The position numbers and the translations under genes were made by a program. 35,579 bases of DNA from an uncultured Clostridia bacterium (GTDB lineage Bacteria > Bacillota > Clostridia > TANB77 > CAG-508), in contig CANQQC010000004.1 of the NCBI GenBank assembly GCA_947625925.1, positions 1 through 35,579 of the forward strand, read 5' to 3'. Under the pieces are notes generated by a model. That model was not told where the DNA came from and did not search any database. It was given only the letters and a program-made list of their open reading frames with translations. Below, one piece after another: positions 24,828 to 33,126 of this stretch; position 1 is the stretch's first letter, and each line of letters starts with the position of its first letter.

Positions 24828-25853
24828 TTAATCTTCTAAAAAATCATTATATGTTTTTACAATTTCTATCTTTGATTTTCCTTGTTTTAATTCTTCATCA
24901 GGTTTTACTGTTAAATCCACATCATAAATCTCTTTTAATTTTTTTATGTTTTCATTTTTTATACCAATAACATTTTCAACATCAACTGGATTTACAGTTA
25001 CTTCTACTTCTTTAACTTTTACATTTAGTTTCTTTATTTCCGAAACAATCGCATCATACCACATTGCAATTTCAACCATTTGCCTAAAAGCAGGATGATA
25101 TGGTCCAGCTATAATCCCTTCATCTTCTTTTATATCTGCATCTTGGTATCCGATTCTTATTGTTTCAACATTTTTATCAGCAAAACATCTAACTAAATCT
25201 TTACAGATTTCTATTCCTTGTAAATCTGTTAGTGGTTGATAATTTCCTTTATTATATTCTTTTTCAAGTTTTGTATTTTTCATAACATATATTGGTAAAA
25301 TTCTTATAACTCTAGGATTTAATTTTATCAGATTTTTTGCTGTATTTATTTCATCAATTCTTGTACTATCTGGTAGACCTACCATCATCTGACATCCCAA
25401 AATAAAGCCTCTCCATTTAATCATTTTCGCGGCTTTTTTAATATCTTTGTATTTATATTTAACCTTTGTACATTTTAAAATGTAGTCACTACATGAAATT
25501 GTTTCTAATTCAATAGTTTTTACATTATATTTTTTGTATTTTTTTAATATTTTTTTTGTTATTTCATTTGGCTTTGCAACTATTCTAATACTATTAACTT
25601 TTCCTTCTTCTATAAACTTATTTATTGTTTGTAATATATCATCTTGTTTTTCTTCTTCTAATGAGGTAAAACTCTTACCTAATAAAACAACTTCCACTTC
25701 TTCTGCTTCGTTTTCTTTTTTTAATTGAGTTTCTATTAACTTTGTTATTTTTTCTTTGGTTTTTCTTGTATTCTTCTCTTGTTTAAAATAAGTACAATTA
25801 TATGGATAAATATTATTTGGTATTAAAATTGGAATAATGTATTGCTTTTTCAT
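24828..25853 (-). CDS. Elp3-like radical-SAM-fold protein that has lost its cluster cysteines
   Basis: A 341-residue protein whose whole length follows the clostridial Elp3-related radical SAM protein usually encoded next to rnc. It has YIIPILIPN at the start, GFILGCQMMVGLPDST in the barrel, PRVIRILPIYVMKNTKLE, and IIAGPYHPAFRQMVE near the end. The N-terminal motif, normally GCPHDCVFCNQ, reads IYPYNCTYFKQ (residues 15-25). Cysteines 1 and 3 are therefore Tyr16 and Phe23, and only Cys20 remains. The SAM-binding GGSFTG motif reads GKSFTS (59-64). It should not bind the 4Fe-4S cluster by the normal triad. The frame is intact, the AGAGGTG ribosome site is good, and it follows rnc by 20 bases, so it looks like an expressed pseudoenzyme rather than a decayed gene. 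Confidence 0.8.
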   Translation of the reverse strand: MKKQYIIPILIPNNIYPYNCTYFKQEKNTRKTKEKITKLIETQLKKENEAEEVEVVLLGKSFTSLEEEKQDDILQTINKFIEEGKVNSIRIVAKPNEITKKILKKYKKYNVKTIELETISCSDYILKCTKVKYKYKDIKKAAKMIKWRGFILGCQMMVGLPDSTRIDEINTAKNLIKLNPRVIRILPIYVMKNTKLEKEYNKGNYQPLTDLQGIEICKDLVRCFADKNVETIRIGYQDADIKEDEGIIAGPYHPAFRQMVEIAMWYDAIVSEIKKLNVKVKEVEVTVNPVDVENVIGIKNENIKKLKEIYDVDLTVKPDEELKQGKSKIEIVKTYNDFLED

Positions 25854-25873
25854 TGTTTCACCTCTTTTTTTAT

Positions 25874-26548
25874 TTATTGTCCTTGCTCAAGTGCTTTCTT
25901 TGCTGCTTGCATTTGAGCTTGTTTTTTACTTTTCCCTTCTCCTTTTGCTAAAATCTTTCCATTAAGTTTTACTTGAGCAACAAAACTTTTGTCATGGTCT
26001 GGTCCAGTTTCTTTTATTATTTCATATTCAATTTTAACATCACCATGTTCTTGTAAACGTTCTTGAAGAACAGTTTTATAGTCTTTTACTCCTACATGTT
26101 TTGTTGCAGTTTCTATTTCATCTTTTAAATTATTTATAATAAATGTTTTTGCTGGTTCTATTCCACCATCTAGATATATAGCTGCTATTACTGCTTCAAC
26201 ACTATCTTCTAAAATAGCTGCTCTATTCTTTCCTCCTGTTAATATTTCAGACTTTCCTAAATATAGAAATTCACTAAATCCATTTGCCTTAGCAACTTTG
26301 CATAAATTTTCTCCACAAACTACTGTTGCTCTAACTTTTGTCATCTCTCCTTCTTTTAGTTTAGGATATGTGTGGTATATATAATTACTAGATATAAATT
26401 CAAGTATACTATCTCCTAAAAATTCTAATTTTTCATTACTTTCGAGCTTATTCTCATACGCATAAGATGTATGTGTTAAAGCTTTTTTTAGTAATTCTTT
26501 ATTCTTAAATTTATATCCTAAATTTTCTTCTAGTTTATCTAATTCCAA
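25874..26548 (-). CDS. rnc: Ribonuclease III
   Basis: A 224-residue double-strand RNA endonuclease, for rRNA maturation and mRNA decay. The catalytic signature NEKLEFLGDSILEF is at about 38-51, with the second catalytic patch at ILEDSVEAVIAAIYLDGG. A C-terminal dsRNA-binding domain runs from about 155 (DYKTVLQERLQEHG to KKQAQMQAAKKAL). The start is TTG 26548, preceded by AAGGTGGTGA. A promoter lies 25-50 bases upstream, divergent from the zeta-toxin gene. It leads the cluster that contains the Elp3-like protein and the amidoligases. In many Clostridia smc and ftsY follow the Elp3-like gene, but not here. Confidence 0.96.
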   Translation of the reverse strand: MELDKLEENLGYKFKNKELLKKALTHTSYAYENKLESNEKLEFLGDSILEFISSNYIYHTYPKLKEGEMTKVRATVVCGENLCKVAKANGFSEFLYLGKSEILTGGKNRAAILEDSVEAVIAAIYLDGGIEPAKTFIINNLKDEIETATKHVGVKDYKTVLQERLQEHGDVKIEYEIIKETGPDHDKSFVAQVKLNGKILAKGEGKSKKQAQMQAAKKALEQGQ

Positions 26549-26571
26549 AACTTCACCACCTTTGCTTTTAT

Positions 26572-26599
26572 ATTATATACTATTTCATGTATTTTGCAA
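26572..26599 (-). promoter_or_regulatory. Promoter of rnc
   Basis: On the minus strand TTGCAA (26599-26594), a 16-base spacer and TATAAT (26577-26572). Confidence 0.65.
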
Positions 26600-26619
26600 G
26601 TAGTTTAATCACTTATTTC

Positions 26620-26648
26620 TGGACAATTTCTCTATTTTATTATATAAT
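26620..26648 (+). promoter_or_regulatory. Promoter of the zeta-toxin gene
   Basis: TGGACA (26620-26625), 17-base spacer, TATAAT (26643-26648). It is divergent from the rnc promoter and 21 bases away from it. Confidence 0.65.
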
Positions 26649-26683
26649 TATATTAGAGTGATTTTTAAATGGAGGTGAATCTT

Positions 26684-27610
26684 TTGGAATTTAATATAGA
26701 AGAAGAACAAAAAAAGTGGAAACTAACAGAAGATGAATTTTTAGATAATTTAGAAGATATTTTTAATCAATTAGCATTAACTTCAAAAAGTGTAGAGTTA
26801 CCAACTTTTGTTATGGTAGGTGGACAAGCTGGTTCAGGAAAGACTCAATTAGTTGGAAAAACTTCTAGCAATCTTGAAGGTAATGCCATTATAATAGACC
26901 AAGATGAATTAAGAACTAAATTTCCTGAAGAAAAATATCAACAAATTCATGATAATTATACTGAAAGAGAAGAATTTTTAATATTAAAACCATATATTTC
27001 AAAACTTGTTAAAGCCCTAATTCAAAAAGCTAAAGAAGGTAATTATAATATTGTTTTAGAATCTGCTTTAAGAAGTATTAAAACTTTCAAGGATTATCCA
27101 GCCCAATTAAGAGTAGCTGGATATAGAACTGAACTGTCAGTATTAGCTGTTCCAGAACTTGAAGCAAATATTTCAATGTTAGTTCGCTATTGTGAGTTCT
27201 TACAAAGAGATGGAGAATGTAGAAGAAATACAAGACTAGATCATGAAGCAGTTTTAAAGATAAAGGAAAACATACAAAAACTTGATGAATTAGATGTTTT
27301 TGATGACATAAAAATTTCTATAAGATCTAAAGAGAAAAATAAACTTCCTGTCTTAATTTATTCTAAAAGCGAAAACACAAACGAAACACCTGTTGAAGCT
27401 TTTCAAAGAGGAGAACAAATAACTTTAGAAACAACTAAAAAAACTTTTCCTAAAAAATATAAAGAGATAAAGAAATTCCTTAATGAAAATGAAAAAGATA
27501 GTCTTCAATTAGAAAAATTGGAAATTTTAAGAAAACAATATGAACAAGAATTTAATATTGACATAGATTCATATGGCTTTGATAGTTCTACAAATGATAA
27601 TAGATATTAA
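26684..27610 (+). CDS. Zeta-toxin-family P-loop kinase
   Basis: A 308-residue protein of the zeta/PezT family, which phosphorylates UDP-N-acetylglucosamine and so blocks wall synthesis. From the TTG start, Walker A GGQAGSGKT lies near 46-54, then IIIDQDELRTKFP (the catalytic Asp region) and FLQRDGECRRNTRLDHEAV with the basic residues expected to contact substrate phosphates. An ATG at 26669 precedes it, but the GGAGGTGA at 26671-26678 lies inside that extension and is 5-6 bases from TTG 26684, so I prefer the TTG. No epsilon-type antitoxin gene is upstream; the next gene there is rnc. A 63-residue ORF follows 14 bases downstream. Chromosomal zeta-like kinases without antitoxin exist, so toxicity is not certain. 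Confidence 0.8.
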   Translation: MEFNIEEEQKKWKLTEDEFLDNLEDIFNQLALTSKSVELPTFVMVGGQAGSGKTQLVGKTSSNLEGNAIIIDQDELRTKFPEEKYQQIHDNYTEREEFLILKPYISKLVKALIQKAKEGNYNIVLESALRSIKTFKDYPAQLRVAGYRTELSVLAVPELEANISMLVRYCEFLQRDGECRRNTRLDHEAVLKIKENIQKLDELDVFDDIKISIRSKEKNKLPVLIYSKSENTNETPVEAFQRGEQITLETTKKTFPKKYKEIKKFLNENEKDSLQLEKLEILRKQYEQEFNIDIDSYGFDSSTNDNRY

Positions 27611-27624
27611 AGGAGTATTATGTT

Positions 27625-27816
27625 ATGAATGAAGATGTAGATTATACAAATTTAGCAGATATAGCAAAGCTAAATTTGTCAAATATAATTAATAAAAAAA
27701 ATAAGGAATATAAAAACTCTCCTAATAAAGAGTTAAAAAAAGAATTGATAAAATTATTACAAGATAGAGATGCTATTTTTGCTTTTGATATTGATGTAAT
27801 AAAAAAATATTTATAA
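27625..27816 (+). CDS. Small protein co-transcribed with the zeta-toxin gene (candidate antitoxin)
   Basis: A 63-residue, highly charged, predicted helical protein (MNEDVDYTNLADIAKLNLSN to AFDIDVIKKYL) with AAGGAG 9 bases before its ATG and 14 bases after the zeta stop. A hairpin terminator follows directly, so the two genes form a two-gene operon. Its size and helical nature would fit an antitoxin, but epsilon and PezA antitoxins normally lie upstream of the toxin, and I see no sequence match to either. It could also be an unrelated small regulator. Confidence 0.6.
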   Translation: MNEDVDYTNLADIAKLNLSNIINKKNKEYKNSPNKELKKELIKLLQDRDAIFAFDIDVIKKYL

Positions 27817-27827
27817 TAATTTTGTAA

Positions 27828-27894
27828 AGCCTAAAATTTAGTAGTTTTTGTATATTACTTTTATTGCAAAAACTCTTGAATTTTAGGCTGTTTT
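27828..27894 (+). terminator. Terminator of the zeta-toxin operon
   Basis: A long imperfect hairpin: 11 bp at the base (27828-27838 with 27879-27889), an internal loop, then 8 more pairs (AGTTTTTG with CAAAAACT), followed by GTTTT. The 3' arm contains the -35 of the next gene's promoter. Confidence 0.65.
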
Positions 27895-27904
27895 ATTGTA
27901 TAAT
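27876..27904 (+). promoter_or_regulatory. Promoter of the glucosaminidase operon
   Basis: TTGAAT (27876-27881), 17-base spacer, TATAAT (27899-27904). Predicted start near 27911, about 28 bases before the chosen ATG. Confidence 0.75.
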
Positions 27905-27938
27905 GTATATGTAAATTTTTTTAAAATAGGTGAATAGT

Positions 27939-29360
27939 ATGTCAAATCAAAACAATAGTTTTAATTCCGACAGAAATTTAGTAGATGTTTTTAAAGAATT
28001 ACAACAAAAAAGAGCTGAAGATAGTTATATGTATCAATATGGAGATTCTTATAATACTCCTAACAAGGAAAACGGAATTACTACTTATTTTAGTAGTAAC
28101 AAAAAAACGACAAATCCTTATACATATGGAAAGAAACTAAAGAACAAAAAAGTAATGAACTCAACAAAAACATTCAACTATACTAAACTGTCTGTTGGCA
28201 TTATAATAATAACATTAATTGTTTCTGTAGCACTATTATTTATAAGTTATTCTTTTACAACTTATGGTTTAGAAGAAGAAGTAGCTGAAGCACCGGAAAT
28301 TGTAGAGTTTGAAACTAATCAGAAAGTTTTAGATATTCCACAAATAATATCAAATAATATAGATACTGCTACAATAAAAGAAACATTAAATGAAGAAAGA
28401 GAAGTAAATTATCCAACTAAATATCAATCTGTAGACAATCTTCCAAAAGGTGAAGAGGAAGTTGTTCAAGAAGGTACTAATGGTAAAAATAAAATAGTAG
28501 CAGTTAGAACATATGAAAATAATGAATTGGTAGATGAAAACATTATTGAATCTACTACTGTAAAAGAACCTGTTGAGCAAATTGTTAACATAGGTACTTC
28601 AGAGTTCCTTGCAAAATACAAAGTACATTTAGGAGATATAATGTATGTTGTAGCAAATGTAGATTTAAAAGAATCACCACAAACAGATTCAAAAGATGTT
28701 GTAGAAATTCCTGCTACTTTAGATGTTAAACTTCTTGAATTATCAGGAGAATGGTGTAAGATTTCTTATGATGAAAAAACAGGATATGTAAAAGCAACAA
28801 CTTTAACATCAGCAACAGCAGCTCCAGAGATGGTAGATAAAGCTAGAGTTCAAAGAATTTTAAGAGATGTTAAAATTGATATGCCACTTAATAAAAAGAG
28901 CGGTTTAGCAGCTTCAGACTTTAAGAAAATTTTATCAAATAATCCAAATGACACAAATAAAATCTTTGAAAATAATTACAAAGCATTCTTTGATGTAGAA
29001 CAAAAATACAATATAAATGGTGTATTTTTAGCATCACTTGCTATACATGAAAGTGGTTGGGGTACATCACAAATTGCTTCTGATAAAAAGAATCTATTTG
29101 GATATGGCTCTTATGATAGAGACCCTTATAATTCTTCATATGAATTTGATGATTATAAGGAGGGAATTGAACTTGTTGCAAAAGTATTAGTTAAAAATTA
29201 TCTTAATACTAAAGACACAAAAATTTATGATAATGAAAAAGCAACAGCTACATATTATAATGGCCCTACTCTTGAAGGTGTTAATACTAGATATTCTACA
29301 GACTCAAATTGGTATAAAAAAGTATTTAACTATATGGATACATTATATAACAAACTATAA
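27939..29360 (+). CDS. Membrane-anchored G5/SH3/glucosaminidase cell-wall hydrolase
   Basis: A 473-residue type II membrane protein. A cytosolic tail of ~83 residues precedes one membrane helix (about 84-106). A G5 domain follows (about 155-228, NLPKGEEEVVQEGTNGKNK to VNIGT), then a bacterial SH3 domain (LGDIMYVVANVDLKES to TGYVKATTLT) and a C-terminal GH73-type N-acetylglucosaminidase (about 340-473). The catalytic Glu is in LASLAIHESGWGTSQIA, with NLFGYGSYD and GIELVAKVLVKNYL also typical. It would cleave the glycan backbone of peptidoglycan outside the membrane. A GTG lies at 27930, but AGGTGA at 27928-27933 is a ribosome site for ATG 27939. A 285-residue membrane protein follows 23 bases later. 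Confidence 0.9.
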   Translation: MSNQNNSFNSDRNLVDVFKELQQKRAEDSYMYQYGDSYNTPNKENGITTYFSSNKKTTNPYTYGKKLKNKKVMNSTKTFNYTKLSVGIIIITLIVSVALLFISYSFTTYGLEEEVAEAPEIVEFETNQKVLDIPQIISNNIDTATIKETLNEEREVNYPTKYQSVDNLPKGEEEVVQEGTNGKNKIVAVRTYENNELVDENIIESTTVKEPVEQIVNIGTSEFLAKYKVHLGDIMYVVANVDLKESPQTDSKDVVEIPATLDVKLLELSGEWCKISYDEKTGYVKATTLTSATAAPEMVDKARVQRILRDVKIDMPLNKKSGLAASDFKKILSNNPNDTNKIFENNYKAFFDVEQKYNINGVFLASLAIHESGWGTSQIASDKKNLFGYGSYDRDPYNSSYEFDDYKEGIELVAKVLVKNYLNTKDTKIYDNEKATATYYNGPTLEGVNTRYSTDSNWYKKVFNYMDTLYNKL

Positions 29361-29383
29361 AATACAAAAGAAAGGAAATCTAT

Positions 29384-30241
29384 ATGAAGCGTCATTTATC
29401 TAAAACTCAAAGAACAATTTTAACTATTTCTATCGTTTTATTATTTATATTTTTGCTGCTCTATTATGGATTTTTGATATACCAAGTGTTTGCTAAAGAT
29501 TTTTTTGTAAAACAAGCAATACAAATTTCTGAAACAAACCAAAATCCAGTATTTAAAATAGATAAAGTTTTATTATACAGTAGTGCTAGTGCTATAGATA
29601 ATACTGAAGAAAAGAGTTTGAAAGATATAGATATTAGTCAATTCACAGATATAGCAATATATATAGACAACACTTCCTATATAAACGAACTCACTCAAGA
29701 AAATACTGTTAAAGCTTTAAGGATAGATGACATAGAAATAATAAGTAATGCAATCACTGGTATGAAAAGTTTAACATATAAAAGCCCTTTAGATTTTGGT
29801 AAATTTAGTATATCTGAGGCTGCTGATATGTATTCTCAAAAAGATGAATATATTCAGTGTGCACCAATAGATTATACTATAAATTATCAAAACAAAGAAA
29901 CTCCTGATTATTCAACACCTAACTTCTATACAGATTGTTCAAATGCAATTACATTGAGTTTCTTAAATAAAAATCTTGTTCCTAATTATTCTGTACCCGA
30001 TAATAAAAATATTTCTTTTAATGGTACATTATTAGATCAAGCAAAAGTTGATTTAAATACTTTAACAACAGATGTTAATTTTAAAATAACTATTACAAAT
30101 AATTTAAATGAAAATTTTGTATATAACATAAAATTAAATCTATCTTTTGATAAAGATTCAGGGCTAGTAACAAATGGATATACATTCCAAGGTAGAGAAT
30201 CTAGTGAAGGAAATACATATAATTTCTTTAAAGAAAGTTAA
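29384..30241 (+). CDS. Membrane-anchored extracytoplasmic protein, unknown function
   Basis: A 285-residue protein with a basic N-terminus, one membrane helix at about residues 12-34 and a ~250-residue outer domain rich in Asn, Thr and Ser, predicted mostly beta. Recognisable stretches are SQFTDIAIYIDNTSYINEL and NITNNL-like repeats near the end, but no family comes to mind. Two cysteines (in IQCAPID and YTDCSNA) could form a disulfide. AAAGGAA precedes the ATG and it lies 23 bases after the glucosaminidase gene, with one terminator after it, so the two form an operon. A role as partner or regulator of the hydrolase is inference from position. Confidence 0.7.
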   Translation: MKRHLSKTQRTILTISIVLLFIFLLLYYGFLIYQVFAKDFFVKQAIQISETNQNPVFKIDKVLLYSSASAIDNTEEKSLKDIDISQFTDIAIYIDNTSYINELTQENTVKALRIDDIEIISNAITGMKSLTYKSPLDFGKFSISEAADMYSQKDEYIQCAPIDYTINYQNKETPDYSTPNFYTDCSNAITLSFLNKNLVPNYSVPDNKNISFNGTLLDQAKVDLNTLTTDVNFKITITNNLNENFVYNIKLNLSFDKDSGLVTNGYTFQGRESSEGNTYNFFKES

Positions 30242-30245
30242 CTAA

Positions 30246-30287
30246 AAAAACCAACTCTAATAAAATTATATAGAGTTGGTTTTTATT
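30246..30287. terminator. Bidirectional terminator between convergent genes
   Basis: A 14-bp stem (30246-30259 with 30271-30284) with an 11-base loop, followed by ATTTTA. The A-run on the 5' side serves the minus-strand MATE-kinase gene. Confidence 0.85.
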
Positions 30288-32288
30288 TTATTTGATAATT
30301 TTTTCCTTTTCTTTTACCATTTTACAAATTAGCTCTGCAGATTTATCTACTCCTAGTGCATCACTATTTATACAAATATCATAATTTGAACTATCTCCCC
30401 ATTCCTCTTCAGTATAATATTTGTAATGATTTGATCTTAGTTTATCAATTCTTTTAATTTCTTTTAAAGCTTTTTCTTTATCCATACCATAAATATCAAT
30501 AGCTCTTTTTATCCTATCTTCTAGAGAACCATATACAAATACTCTAATTACATTTTCTCTATCTTTTAAAATGAAATCTGCACACCTTCCTATTATTACG
30601 CATGATTCTTTATTTGCCACTTCTTTTATCAATTCAGATTCTTTAATAAATAAATCATCCGAATTGTTTAATCCTGCATAATATCCACTATTTAATATAT
30701 CAATAATTTTTCTTTTTTCTTCATTATCTTCAATATATTCTTCTGCTAATCCAGTTTCTTTAGATAGTTTTTCAACAAATTCTTTATCATATAACTTTAT
30801 GCCTAATATATCAGCAATTAATCTTCCAATATATCTTCCCCCTGAACCATATTGTCTTGATATAGTTATTACAATATTTTTTCTTAATTTGTTATCTGTA
30901 CTTGTATCATCTACTAATGTTTCACTCTTTTTAGCTTTTTTGTTTAAGTTTCTAACTTCATGAATTAAAAATACTGTAGCTAAAATAAATGCTAATCCAT
31001 CTGCAACAGGTCCTGCATAAAGTACTCCAATTACTCCAAACAACTTTCCAAATACAAACATAGCTGGAATTAAAAATAATACCTGTCTAGACAATGAAAG
31101 TATTGCACTTTTAGAACTTTTTCCAATAGCTTGGAAAAACATTCCTGATGGTATTTGCAATCCATTACAAATACATAATAATAAGAACGTTCTAAATGCG
31201 ATACATGCAAACTCCATATAAAGTTCATTACCACTACCAAAAATTGATATCAATTTATCAGGTATTGTTTGGAATAAAATAAATGCTATGGTACTTATTA
31301 CAACACCTATTCCTAAAACAGCTTTTAATGTTTTCTTAACTCTATCAAATTTTCTTGCTCCATAGTTATATCCAAATATTGGCTGTGTTCCTGCTGAAAC
31401 TCCAATTATTATACTTGTTAGTATTTGATTTATCTTCATTACAATACCTAATACCGTAATTGGTATATCTGGTCCATATTTTGAATCAATTCCATATTTA
31501 GCAAACAAGTTATTTTGTACTGTAGCAACACATACAAAACTCATTTCAGTAATAAAACTACTGATTCCTAAAGTTAAAATTTTTCTTACAACTATTCCTT
31601 TTAATTTAAAGGATTCTCTTTTTATATTGATACATTTAAATTTTCTAACATATGCAATATTTAATACAAAAGTAATAAATTGACTAAATATTGTTGCTAT
31701 AGCAGCTCCAACTACTCCCATTTTAAATACGAAAATTAGTATTGGATCTAAAATTGTATTTAATACTGCTCCAGATACCATAGAAACCATTGAATATTTA
31801 GGACTACCATCTGCTCTAATAACTGAATTTAATGAAGTTCCTATCATCATAAATGGTAACCCAATTGCAATAATCCTACCATATGATAGTGCATATTCTC
31901 TTAAAGCTTCTGTACATCCAAATAAAGTTAATAACTGTGGCAAGAATAACAATGTACCTACACATAATGAACAAGAAATAATTACTGATAACAATAATCC
32001 ATTACCTACACCTTTTGCCGCTTCTTCCTTTTTTTGCTCTCCTAATCTCAAACTTAGATAAGCTGAAGAACCATCACCTATCATTAAAGAGAAAGCCAAA
32101 GCTATCATTACTAAAGGGAATACTATGTTTGTTGCTCCATTTCCTAAATATCCTACTCCCCATCCAATGAATATTTGGTCTACCATATTATATAAAGAGT
32201 TTACTAGCAAAGATATGATACATGGTATCCCAAATTTCAAAATTAATTTTCCTATTTTTTCTTTACCTAATATGTTTTCTTCTTTCAC
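30288..32288 (-). CDS. MATE-family transporter fused to a cytidylate-kinase-like domain
   Basis: A 666-residue fusion. Residues 1-~450 are a complete 12-helix MATE exporter (NSLYNMVDQIFIGWGVG, then the second-half repeat with GTQPIFGYNYGARKFD and GPVADGLAF), a drug/sodium or proton antiporter fold. After a ~20-residue hydrophilic linker, residues 471-666 form a cytosolic cytidylate-kinase-like domain: VITISRQYGSGGRYIGRLI as its P-loop, CVIIGRCADFIL, and EDRIKRAIDIYGMDKEKA. The frame is continuous. The start is GTG 32288 with AGGAG 7 bases upstream, behind a near-consensus promoter. The P-loop is the GSGG type of the Cytidylate_kin2 group rather than GKS, and its substrate is unknown. The fusion suggests that transport is coupled to or sensed by nucleotide binding. 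Confidence 0.88.
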   Translation of the reverse strand: MKEENILGKEKIGKLILKFGIPCIISLLVNSLYNMVDQIFIGWGVGYLGNGATNIVFPLVMIALAFSLMIGDGSSAYLSLRLGEQKKEEAAKGVGNGLLLSVIISCSLCVGTLLFLPQLLTLFGCTEALREYALSYGRIIAIGLPFMMIGTSLNSVIRADGSPKYSMVSMVSGAVLNTILDPILIFVFKMGVVGAAIATIFSQFITFVLNIAYVRKFKCINIKRESFKLKGIVVRKILTLGISSFITEMSFVCVATVQNNLFAKYGIDSKYGPDIPITVLGIVMKINQILTSIIIGVSAGTQPIFGYNYGARKFDRVKKTLKAVLGIGVVISTIAFILFQTIPDKLISIFGSGNELYMEFACIAFRTFLLLCICNGLQIPSGMFFQAIGKSSKSAILSLSRQVLFLIPAMFVFGKLFGVIGVLYAGPVADGLAFILATVFLIHEVRNLNKKAKKSETLVDDTSTDNKLRKNIVITISRQYGSGGRYIGRLIADILGIKLYDKEFVEKLSKETGLAEEYIEDNEEKRKIIDILNSGYYAGLNNSDDLFIKESELIKEVANKESCVIIGRCADFILKDRENVIRVFVYGSLEDRIKRAIDIYGMDKEKALKEIKRIDKLRSNHYKYYTEEEWGDSSNYDICINSDALGVDKSAELICKMVKEKEKIIK

Positions 32289-32354
32289 TATTTTACTCCT
32301 TTCTATAAATTTCGATTTTTTCTATAATTTTTCTTCACGTTATTCAACTTATCT

Positions 32355-32383
32355 ATTATATCTCTTTTTTCTAAGAAAGTCAA
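32355..32383 (-). promoter_or_regulatory. Promoter of the MATE-kinase gene
   Basis: On the minus strand TTGACT (32383-32378), a 17-base spacer and TATAAT (32360-32355), leaving a leader of about 60 bases. Confidence 0.8.
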
Positions 32384-32394
32384 ACAAAATTTAG

Positions 32395-32420
32395 AACAGA
32401 GAAGGTTTTCCTTCTCTGTT
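32395..32420 (-). terminator. Hairpin after the HAD gene
   Basis: An 11-bp perfect stem (32395-32405 with 32410-32420) with a 4-base loop directly after the HAD stop codon. The minus-strand T-run is poor, so termination may be partial. Confidence 0.6.
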
Positions 32421-33080
32421 TTATATATCTCTTAAATTATTTATAATTTGATAATTTGATTTCATTTCTTTTTTTTCTCTATTCATTCTTTTCGCTATAA
32501 ATCCTTTTTCTTCTGCAATTTTTAATAAATCTTCATTATCATCAACAAATATTGCTTGTTTATTTTTTATATTAAAATCTTTTATTGGATAATCAAAAAA
32601 CACTTTATCTTTTTTTCTGACTCCATAATATGAAGAAAAATATATTTTTTCAAAATAGTTATAAATTCCAGCTTTTTTTAACATTCTATTTCCACAAGGC
32701 CAATTATCTGATAACATTATTAAAGTGTATTTTTTAGAAAGCATCTCTAATTCTTCTTTTACACCATCATATATATTATATTTATCACATTCATAAGCAA
32801 AATTATATACAATTTCCTCTATTTTTTTCTCACTTATATCATATCCTATTTTTTCAAATATTGCTGTATAGTATAACTTAAAATCTTCATATTCTTCTTC
32901 GTATGTTGTCATTTTCCTATTTATAAAATAATCTTCTGAATATACTGCCTTTTTTAATTTCTCTTTATCAATTTTATTTATATCCACTAGTTCTAAAAAT
33001 TTTGGTGTTATAAACCAATCTCCTGATACAGGATAAAATAAAACATATCCAAAATCTAATACTAAGTATTTAACTTCCAT
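32421..33080 (-). CDS. HAD-superfamily hydrolase
   Basis: A 219-residue haloacid-dehalogenase-fold protein, subfamily IA-like, with a helical cap (about 20-110). Motif I is LDFGYVLF with the nucleophile Asp, but the second Asp is replaced by Gly, as in YihX-like phosphatases. Motif II is MLSDNW, motif III is the Lys in GVRKKDKVFF, and motif IV is IFVDDNEDLL. It is probably a small-molecule phosphatase; the substrate cannot be read from the sequence. It follows the 33999-33127 gene by 46 bases without an obvious promoter, so they may share a transcript. Confidence 0.85.
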   Translation of the reverse strand: MEVKYLVLDFGYVLFYPVSGDWFITPKFLELVDINKIDKEKLKKAVYSEDYFINRKMTTYEEEYEDFKLYYTAIFEKIGYDISEKKIEEIVYNFAYECDKYNIYDGVKEELEMLSKKYTLIMLSDNWPCGNRMLKKAGIYNYFEKIYFSSYYGVRKKDKVFFDYPIKDFNIKNKQAIFVDDNEDLLKIAEEKGFIAKRMNREKKEMKSNYQIINNLRDI

Positions 33081-33126
33081 TTTTCTTCCTTTTCATAATT
33101 CAATAATCGAATGTTTTTTTATCAAA

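Noticed and set aside
26684-27816. Part of a plasmid or mobile element because of the zeta toxin
   Set aside because: No integrase, transposase, replication gene or terminal repeat is nearby and base composition matches the flanks.
30288-32288. Two genes, MATE and kinase, joined by an annotation error
   Set aside because: The frame is continuous through the linker with no stop and no ribosome site or promoter at the junction, so a fusion is the better call.
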